Of a stretch of DNA of 64,000 nt, positions 62,800-64,000 are shown piece after piece. The notes below the pieces were generated by a model that made no database searches, was not told where the DNA came from, and worked only from the letters and a program-made list of their open reading frames with translations. Position numbers and translations under genes: made by a program. Each line of letters opens with the position of its first letter. Within the stretch, counting starts at the first letter, position 1. The stretch is from Xylocopa sonorina. Taxonomy: Eukaryota > Arthropoda > Insecta > Hymenoptera > Apidae. The stretch is from positions 62,001-126,000 of the forward strand of contig NW_027490441.1 of the NCBI RefSeq assembly GCF_050948175.1, in the 5' to 3' direction.

Positions 62800-64000
62800 T
62801 ACATTCTCTTGAAGTGAATACGAGGTATACATGACACTTCGCAATGATTATTATATTTTATCATGAAACATAGAAGTGAGATGCGATATCGCGATTTAAG
62901 ATGCTCTAGAACTCTATTGCTACGATGCGTAGACATCTGCAAATGCTATTTCCTAGCAAGGAAGTGTCGCATTTACATTCTCTTGAAGTGAATACGAGGT
63001 ATACATAACACTCCAAATGAATATTATAACTTATCACGAAACATAGAAATGAAATGCGACATCTCGTTTTAAGAAGCATTAGAACTCTATTGCTACGATA
63101 CGTAGACATCTGCAAACAATATTTCCTAGCTAGGAAGTGTAGTATTTACATTCTTATGAAGTGACTACGAGGTAGACATGACACTTCGCAATGAATATTA
63201 TATCTTATCATGAAGCATTGAAGTGAGATGCGATATCGCGTTCTAAGAAGCATTAGAACTCTATTGCTTCGATACGTAGACATCAGCAAATGCTATTTCC
63301 TAGCATGGAAGTGTCGCATTTACATTCTTTAGAAGTGAATACGAGGTATACATAACACTCCACAATGAATATTATATCTTATCATGAAACATAGAAGTGT
63401 GATGCGATATCGCGTTTTAAGAAGCATTAGAACTCTGTTGCTACGATACGTGGACATCTGCAAACAGTATTTCCTAGCAAGGAAGTGTAGTATTTACATT
63501 CTCTTGAAGTGAATACGAGGTATACATGACACTTCGCAATTAATATTATATCTTATCATGAAACATAGAAGTGAGATGCGATATCGCGATTTAAGATGCA
63601 CTAGAACTCTATCGCTACGATGCGTAGACATCTGCAAATGCTATTTCCTAGCAAGGAAGTGTCGCATTTACATTCTCTTGAAGTGAATACGAGGTATACA
63701 TAACACTCCAAAATGGATATTATAACTTATCACGAAACATAGAAATGAAATGCGACATCTCGTTTTAAGAAGCATTAGAACTCTATTGCTACGATACGTA
63801 GACATCTGCAAACAATATTTCCTAGCTAGGAAGTGTAGTATTTACATTCTTATGAAGTGACTACGAGGTAGACATGACACTTCGCAATGAATATTATATC
63901 TTATCATGAAGCATTGAAGTGAGATGCGATATCGCGTTCTAAGAAGCATTAGAACTCTATTGCTTCGATACGTAGACATCAGCAAATGCTATTTCCTAGC
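62800..64000 (-). repeat. 696-bp (tetramer) HOR, running off the window end
   Basis: Near-identical sequence recurs at 696 bp: CACGAAACATAGAAATGAAA at 63,035 and 63,731; GATTTAAGATGC near 62,890 and 63,586; CTAGCTAGGAAGTGTAGTA near 63,126 and 63,822. One 1-bp indel (CTCCAAATGAAT versus CTCCAAAATGGAT) separates the two copies. Roughly 1.7 units are visible. Confidence 0.85.

Larger units (their letters stand above)
57640..64000 (-). repeat. Right satellite array, same 174-bp family in inverted orientation
   Basis: About 36 monomers, all reverse complement to the left array (for example GAAACATAGAAATGAGATGCG, CTACGATACGTAGACATCTG, TTTCCTAGCAAGGAAG, AATACGAGGTATACATGAC). Phase is regular at 174 bp. 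The array runs off the end of the window. Open frames on both strands here are satellite by-products. Confidence 0.96.

Noticed and set aside
1..64000. CENP-B box in the satellite monomer
   Set aside because: I looked for TTCG-N4-A-N2-CGGG and found no match in the consensus; CGGG occurs only in scattered variants without the TTCG half.

Overview
This window is eukaryotic, non-coding, repeat-dominated DNA. I find no protein-coding gene, rRNA or tRNA that I can support. About 58 kb of the 64 kb is one satellite DNA family with a 174-bp monomer (about 36% GC in a consensus I built by eye). The rest is a roughly 5.9-kb island of AT-rich, non-satellite sequence that carries remnants of LTR retrotransposons. 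The architecture resembles (peri)centromeric or other constitutive heterochromatin. The species cannot be read from the sequence. An insect is plausible: there is a long unmethylated-looking satellite, a Gypsy-like solo LTR with TGTGACG...CGTCACA ends and a 4-bp target-site duplication, and AT-rich surroundings. A hymenopteran is only a guess.

Layout. (1) 1-51.7 kb: about 297 monomers on the + strand. They fall into a left part with 696-bp (4-monomer) periodicity; a 3,852-bp tandem duplication (2.67-6.52 and 6.52-10.9 kb); a mostly monomeric stretch (10.9-15.4 kb); a strongly homogenised higher-order repeat (HOR) domain (15.4-38.1 kb); and increasingly diverged monomers from 38 kb to the array edge. 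(2) 51.2-51.7 kb: decayed edge monomers fused to a 5'-truncated LTR (51.7-52.46 kb). (3) 52.46-55.76 kb: AT-rich unique sequence. (4) 55.76-57.13 kb: a complete solo LTR with GTAC target-site duplications. (5) 57.13-57.6 kb: AT-rich spacer. (6) 57.6-64 kb: the same satellite in the opposite orientation, decayed at its edge and becoming ordered again (696-bp HOR) toward the window end.

The HOR domain is the most structured part. Successive blocks start at 17,971, 21,692, 25,065, 30,004 and 34,942. The first four block lengths (3,721, 3,373, 4,939 and 4,938 bp) equal n x 174 + 67 bp, apart from a single 1-bp deletion. Each block contains exactly one 67-bp truncated monomer whose junction is a 10-bp-arm fold-back palindrome. 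Blocks differ from each other by whole monomers (2, 7 or 9 units) and at least one is a mosaic of two older blocks. This is direct evidence of register-shifted unequal exchange or conversion.

Open reading frames in the satellite are by-products of a monomer length divisible by three (58 codons). They repeat because the DNA repeats, and there is no sign of coding selection.
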